From NCBI GenBank assembly GCA_036747335.1, contig DAIOCL010000092.1:1-10606 (forward strand): a stretch of DNA of 10,606 bases. The letters run 5' to 3'. The notes beneath the pieces are model-generated. The model was not told the origin of the DNA. It did not search any database and worked only from the letters and a program-made list of their open reading frames with translations. Source of the stretch: UBA4660 sp002405435 (GTDB lineage: Bacteria; Bacteroidota; Bacteroidia; Flavobacteriales_D; Sanyastnellaceae). Position numbers and translations under genes: made by a program. Positions 6,868 to 10,606 of the stretch are shown here, in pieces; within the stretch, counting starts at the first letter, position 1; each line of letters starts with the position of its first letter.

Positions 6868-8688
6868 ATGTCGGACATTATTCATCTATTACCTGAACAC
6901 GTAGCCAACCAGATTGCTGCCGGCGAGGTTGTTCAGCGCCCTGCTTCTGTGGTTAAGGAGTTGATGGAAAACGCTATTGATGCGGGAGCCACAACGATAC
7001 GCCTGCTGGTGAAAGATGCGGGCAAGACCCTGATTCAGGTAATTGACAATGGCCGGGGTATGAGCGAAACGGATGCCCGCATGTCATTTGAGCGCCATGC
7101 CACTTCTAAGATTACACGCACCGAAGACCTGTTTCGCATTGTTACGATGGGGTTTCGCGGTGAAGCGCTTGCTTCGATTGCTGCGGTGGCACAGGTGGAA
7201 ATGATGACCCGGCTTCCGGAACGCGAACTCGGCACACGGCTGGAGGTCGAGGGGTCTAAACTGCGCGGCATCGAACCGCATGCTTGTCAGGCCGGCACAT
7301 CGGTCAGCGTCCGCAATATTTTCTTCAATGTACCCGCCCGGCGTTACTTTTTGAAAAGCGATGCCATCGAACTCCGGCATATGATTGATGAATTTGAACG
7401 CGTGGTGCTTACCCATCCCGAAATTGAATTTTCGATGTCGCACAACGGAACGGAGGTGCTCAACCTGCCGAAGTCCAATTTGCGCCAGCGCATCGTGCAC
7501 ACCTTCGGCAACAAGTACAACGAGAAACTGGTTCCGGTAGAAGAAAGCACCGACATCGTTACGGTTACGGGATTTGCGGGTAAACCGGATGCTTCGCGGA
7601 AGACCCGCGGAGAGCAGTTCTTTTTTGCCAACGGCCGCTTCATACGGAATGCATACCTTCACCATGCTGTGATGAATGCCTACGACCAGTTGCTGCCGCC
7701 GGGGCACTATCCGCTCTATTTTCTTTACCTGCAGCTTGATCCGGCCTTCATAGACATCAACATTCACCCTACCAAAACGGAAATCAAGTTTCAGGACGAA
7801 CGCGCCATTTATGCCATACTGAACGCATCGGTAAAGCGGGCCCTTGGAAAATTCTCGATCTCTCCCTCGCTGGATTTTGATCAGGAAATCTCCATTCGCG
7901 TGTCGCCGGTATCGTCAGCGGGCCCGGTTGTGCCTCCGCAGATCAGGGTGAACCCTGCGTATAATCCTTTTCACGAGCAGACGCGGCCCTCACCCGCCGC
8001 TTCTTCAGGCTGGCTCGACCGGAAATCGACCACAGAAGGCTGGAAAGAACTGCTCTCGATCGATCCGGGCCGTACCGCAGTAGCCGCCTCGCAACCCGAT
8101 GCGCCACCGGCGGCTTTGCCACGCGAGATTGTGGCAATGGGTCAGGTATTTGGCCGGTTTGTGTTGTGCAGGTGGGCAGAAGGCATACTGCTGCTCGACC
8201 AACACCGGGCGCACAAACGGGTGCTTTACGAAAAATTACTCGGCGTGTTGGATGGCGGCAAGGCTGCCTCGCAACAGCTTCTCTTTCCCGAAGTGGTGGA
8301 ACTCAGCGCCGGAGATGCCGCCCTGGTAGCGGGTATGACGGGCGAATTGCAACAGCTTGGCTTTGACTTGTCGGCCCTGGGCCCGAGGAGTTTCCAGATT
8401 GCCGGAATACCTGCCGAGGCGGCCGGACAGTCGGCCGGACATCTGCTGGAGGAGTTGCTGGAACAATACCAAAACGGTATGGCCTCGCTGAAATTTTCGC
8501 CCAGGGAGCGTCTGTTGTGGTCGCTGTCCCGCACAATGGCCATACCCTACCAGCGTAAACTCACGCCCTCGGAACAAACTGAACTGGCAGTGCAGTGGGT
8601 ATCGTGTACATCGCCTCAATATGCGGAAAGCGGCCAGCGCACCTTCCTTAATTTTACACTCGAAGAAATTCAGGCCCTGTTCAGCTAA
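6868..8688 (+). CDS. mutL: DNA mismatch repair protein MutL
   Basis: MutL is the ATP-gated mediator that links MutS mismatch recognition to strand removal. This 606-residue copy has a complete GHKL ATPase: QIAAGEVVQRPASVVKELME with Glu34 and Asn35 (motif I), DNGRGM at 60-65 (motif II), RHATSKI at 76-82 and GFRGEALASI at 95-104 (motif III). The transducer domain runs to about residue 330 and includes NIHPTKTEIKF. A linker rich in Pro and Ser follows (about 350-415). The dimerisation domain begins at GQVFGRFVLCRW. The nicking motif DQHA(X)2E(X)4E is degenerate: residues 444-455 read DQHRAHKRVLYE, with Arg for Ala and Lys for the inner Glu. The usual ACK and CPHGRP metal-site motifs are replaced by SLSRTMAI and CTSPQYAESGQRTF. 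Loss of the site is, as I recall, normal in Bacteroidota. mutL heads the operon with the rhomboid genes, which begin 3 nt after its stop. Confidence 0.97.
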   Translation: MSDIIHLLPEHVANQIAAGEVVQRPASVVKELMENAIDAGATTIRLLVKDAGKTLIQVIDNGRGMSETDARMSFERHATSKITRTEDLFRIVTMGFRGEALASIAAVAQVEMMTRLPERELGTRLEVEGSKLRGIEPHACQAGTSVSVRNIFFNVPARRYFLKSDAIELRHMIDEFERVVLTHPEIEFSMSHNGTEVLNLPKSNLRQRIVHTFGNKYNEKLVPVEESTDIVTVTGFAGKPDASRKTRGEQFFFANGRFIRNAYLHHAVMNAYDQLLPPGHYPLYFLYLQLDPAFIDINIHPTKTEIKFQDERAIYAILNASVKRALGKFSISPSLDFDQEISIRVSPVSSAGPVVPPQIRVNPAYNPFHEQTRPSPAASSGWLDRKSTTEGWKELLSIDPGRTAVAASQPDAPPAALPREIVAMGQVFGRFVLCRWAEGILLLDQHRAHKRVLYEKLLGVLDGGKAASQQLLFPEVVELSAGDAALVAGMTGELQQLGFDLSALGPRSFQIAGIPAEAAGQSAGHLLEELLEQYQNGMASLKFSPRERLLWSLSRTMAIPYQRKLTPSEQTELAVQWVSCTSPQYAESGQRTFLNFTLEEIQALFS

Positions 8689-8691
8689 CCT

Positions 8692-9405
8692 ATGCTTGGA
8701 AGTATCCCCGTAGTCATTCGAAACCTCATCATTATCAACGTGCTGTTTTATCTCGGCACGCTGGCCATGACGGATGCCTTTATGACTTGGTTTGCGGGGT
8801 TTAATGTACTGAGTCCTTATTTCAGGCCATGGCAGGTGGTGACCCACATGTTTATGCACAGTCCCCAGACTTTTTTTCACATCCTGTTTAATATGTATGG
8901 ACTGTGGATGTTTGGAGCCAACCTGGAAAGGCGCTGGGGTGGTAAGCGCTTCCTCACCTATTACATGCTCTGCGGCCTGGGTGCATTTGCGATTCATGAG
9001 GGTATACTGCTGTATGAAATCAGCCAGATGGCACCGGGCTTCTCCTTCGCTGAACTTTACGGCTATTTTCACGGTGCCCCACTTACAGGTATTGATCCCG
9101 CTACAAGGGCGATGCTTCAGGATGCCGCCAACATGGCCAACGTTCCTACGGTGGGGGCATCAGGTGCGGTCTTCGGCATCTTACTGGGTTTCGGTTTGCT
9201 TTTTCCCAATGCCGAACTGATTATGCTTCCGATACCGATTCCTATCAAGGCACGTACGTTCGTCATGCTTTACGGTGCACTTGAATTATTCCTCGGTCTG
9301 CAGCAGGGGTCGGAGACCTCGGTCGCTCATTTTGCGCATGTGGGCGGCCTGGTAGTCGGCTTTCTGGTGCTGAAGTACTGGCAGGCCCGCGGAATTCAGT
9401 ATTAA
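8692..9405 (+). CDS. Rhomboid-family intramembrane serine protease (first copy)
   Basis: This is a 237-residue polytopic membrane protein of the GlpG/rhomboid family, which cleaves single-pass substrates within the inner membrane. The catalytic dyad is intact: Ser157 in VGASGAVFG and His216 in AHFAHVGG. The oxyanion-side HxxxN is present as HILFNMYGLWMFG (His63, Asn67), followed by the L1-like element LERRWGGKRF. About six membrane segments can be drawn (near 8-28, 61-77, 88-107, 155-172, 186-204 and 216-230). A soluble insert at about 108-150, between the second or third helix and the catalytic helix, includes FHGAPLTGIDPATRAMLQDA and is longer than in GlpG. The gene starts 3 nt after the mutL stop and ends 6 nt before the second rhomboid gene, so translation is probably coupled. 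Substrates are unknown. Confidence 0.93.
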   Translation: MLGSIPVVIRNLIIINVLFYLGTLAMTDAFMTWFAGFNVLSPYFRPWQVVTHMFMHSPQTFFHILFNMYGLWMFGANLERRWGGKRFLTYYMLCGLGAFAIHEGILLYEISQMAPGFSFAELYGYFHGAPLTGIDPATRAMLQDAANMANVPTVGASGAVFGILLGFGLLFPNAELIMLPIPIPIKARTFVMLYGALELFLGLQQGSETSVAHFAHVGGLVVGFLVLKYWQARGIQY

Positions 9406-9411
9406 TAGGCT

Positions 9412-10290
9412 ATGGCAAGTATCCGCGAAGACCTTCGTCACGAATTCAAATTGAGCGATACCACGATGCGCATCGTGCTGGTGTGCACGGCGGTGCTGCT
9501 GCTGGTTAACCTCGGACTGCTGCTTCTATCCGATGATGGTTTGGCAATGGCGGCACATTACAACCTGTACCTCTCGGCTTCTTCTGACGGCTGGTATATG
9601 CTCAACCATCCATGGACACTTATCACACACATGTTTACCCATGTGGACTTCTGGCATTGGCTATGGAATATGGTGGGACTCATCTTCAGCGGCAGGCTGT
9701 TTCATCATTTTCTGGGCAACCGCAAGATGCTCACGACTTACCTGCTTGGCGGACTGGCAGGCTTTGCGCTCTTCTTTATCGCCTTCAACCTGCTTCCCAT
9801 CATTGATGGTGAGGCCACGGTGATCGGCGCATCGGGTGCGATTATGGCTGTGTTTATCGCCATCGCCGCCTACGCGCCCAACTATGAAGTGGGGCTCTTC
9901 GGAGGATCCTGGCGCATTCAGATTAAGTACCTCGCCGCGGTGTATGTGATTGCTGATTTCGTCAGTATCCGCTACTTTGAAAATACCGGCGGTCACCTGG
10001 CCCATCTGGGTGGTGCGCTCTATGGTTTTGTCTTGGCCCGTTACCTCCGCGAGGGAAAAGACATACAGGCATGGGCAGAAAAGTGGATTGGCCGCTGGTT
10101 TTTTGGAGAACGGCCGGTGCGCATGAAGGTCGTGAAGACGCAGAGGGCCCGAACAGACGAGGACTTCAATGCGGAAAAACTGCGAAACCAGAAACGGGTT
10201 GACAGCATACTCGATAAAATTTCACGCGGTGGTTACGACAGCCTTACCCGCGAGGAAAAGGAATTTTTGTTTAAGTACAGCCAGAAATAG
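9412..10290 (+). CDS. Rhomboid-family protease with C-terminal DUF6576-like tail
   Basis: This is a second, divergent rhomboid of 292 residues. The dyad is intact: Ser141 in IGASGAIMAV and His198 in GGHLAHLGGALYG. HWLWN (His82 to Asn86) supplies the oxyanion-side residues. A 20-residue charged N-terminus precedes the first membrane segment (21-40). The core ends near residue 212, and a cytoplasmic tail follows: basic residues at about 226-247 (WIGRWFFGERPVRMKVVKT), then a helix pair at 250-292 with VDSILDKISRGGYDSLTREE followed by KEFLFKYS. That last pattern matches DUF6576, found at the end of Bacteroidota rhomboids. Compared with the first copy it lacks the large loop before the catalytic helix but has the tail, so the two are not a recent duplication. 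Its start is 6 nt after the first rhomboid stop. Role and substrates are unknown. Confidence 0.93.
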   Translation: MASIREDLRHEFKLSDTTMRIVLVCTAVLLLVNLGLLLLSDDGLAMAAHYNLYLSASSDGWYMLNHPWTLITHMFTHVDFWHWLWNMVGLIFSGRLFHHFLGNRKMLTTYLLGGLAGFALFFIAFNLLPIIDGEATVIGASGAIMAVFIAIAAYAPNYEVGLFGGSWRIQIKYLAAVYVIADFVSIRYFENTGGHLAHLGGALYGFVLARYLREGKDIQAWAEKWIGRWFFGERPVRMKVVKTQRARTDEDFNAEKLRNQKRVDSILDKISRGGYDSLTREEKEFLFKYSQK

Positions 10291-10375
10291 GGCGTTTCAC
10301 ATTTAAAAAAATCGTGGAAAACAACACAAAGCAGCCTGCCGGGTTGCCCATGGGCCGCTGTAGGGTTGTTTCGCA

Positions 10376-10606
10376 ATGGCAGAACAAGCGCCGAAAAGGA
10401 AATCAGCCACCAACTGGTTGCTGCTTCTTTTAAATTTTGCAGGCATTGCCGCGCTGCTGATGGCGTATGCCGCAGCCAATTTTCCGCCGGAATCGACAGT
10501 GTACATTGCGCTGACAGTGCTCGCCTATCCATACATCCTAGCGGTCAACCTGTTCTTCGTTCGTTACTTGCTAATTAAAAAATGGAATTATGCCCTTTTT
10601 TCGCTG
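10376..10606 (+). CDS. N-terminus of a membrane-anchored EEP-type hydrolase, 3' end beyond the window
   Basis: Only the first 77 codons are present and the frame runs off the window. The ATG at 10376 is the sole usable start, because an in-frame TAG lies 15 nt upstream at 10361. A short basic, polar N-terminus (MAEQAPKRKSATN) precedes two membrane segments at about 14-35 and 41-67, joined by a brief NFPPES loop, and the segment ends KKWNYALFSL. I recall this two-helix start, with a Pro in the loop and AYPYILAVNLFF, from Bacteroidota endonuclease/exonuclease/phosphatase-domain proteins that follow the rhomboid pair downstream of mutL. The catalytic domain is not in the window, so the function is inferred from pattern and position. 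The 85-bp gap before it holds no clear promoter or terminator; its only visible structure is the 10-bp palindrome GCCCATGGGC at 10346-10355. Confidence 0.65.
   Translation, partial: MAEQAPKRKSATNWLLLLLNFAGIAALLMAYAAANFPPESTVYIALTVLAYPYILAVNLFFVRYLLIKKWNYALFSL

Noticed and set aside
8420..8442. Short direct repeat CGGCCGGACA in mutL
   Set aside because: It is two copies of about 10 bp within coding sequence encoding Ala/Gly/Gln-rich residues; no sign of a functional repeat.
8236..9072. 278-codon open frame antisense to the end of mutL and the start of the first rhomboid gene
   Set aside because: It spans two well-supported genes on the other strand, and its translation shows no family motif or signal peptide.
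10346..10355. Palindrome GCCCATGGGC upstream of the EEP-like gene as an operator
   Set aside because: It is a single 10-bp self-complementary site with no second copy or matching flanks; chance is sufficient.

Overview
The window looks like chromosomal DNA from a moderately GC-rich member of the Bacteroidota, probably near Flavobacteriales/Sphingobacteriales. Four things point there: a DUF4476 protein; a mutL-rhomboid-rhomboid-EEP gene run; a MutL whose C-terminal endonuclease motifs are degenerate in the way I recall for this phylum; and three intergenic matches to the Bacteroidota -7 promoter element TAnnTTTG, each in the correct orientation. I see no mobile element, CRISPR array, tRNA or rRNA. 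The assignment to a phylum is inference, since no marker such as 16S is present.

Left block (1-3606, minus strand): three secreted or envelope genes read leftward. In transcription order they are a DUF4476 protein with a signal peptide, a TPR + CsgG-like lipoprotein, and an LPP20-type lipoprotein that runs off the left edge. They probably form one unit starting from a promoter near 3658-3665. CsgG-like and LPP20-like lipoproteins are known to co-occur in envelope gene clusters, so this may be an outer-membrane lipoprotein assembly that has not been described in this phylum. It is the best candidate here for an unstudied system.

Divergent region (3607-3770): 164 bp holding back-to-back promoters. 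The plus-strand one lies so close to its start codon that the transcript would be nearly leaderless.

Middle block (3771-6825, plus strand): a saccharopine/lysine dehydrogenase-family enzyme, a small exported protein of unknown function that overlaps it and has no ATG start, and a long-form IspH (last step of the MEP isoprenoid pathway) joined to the small gene by an ATGA overlap. The tight overlaps imply co-transcription, although the three jobs are not obviously related.

Right block (6834-10606, plus strand): a promoter, then mutL, two consecutive and divergent rhomboid proteases 3 and 6 nt apart, and, after 85 bp, the start of a membrane-anchored protein that resembles the N-terminus of Bacteroidota endonuclease/exonuclease/phosphatase (EEP) proteins. 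Both rhomboids keep the Ser-His dyad. MutL lacks an intact metal-dependent nicking site. No gap between genes exceeds 164 bp, so the window is densely coding.
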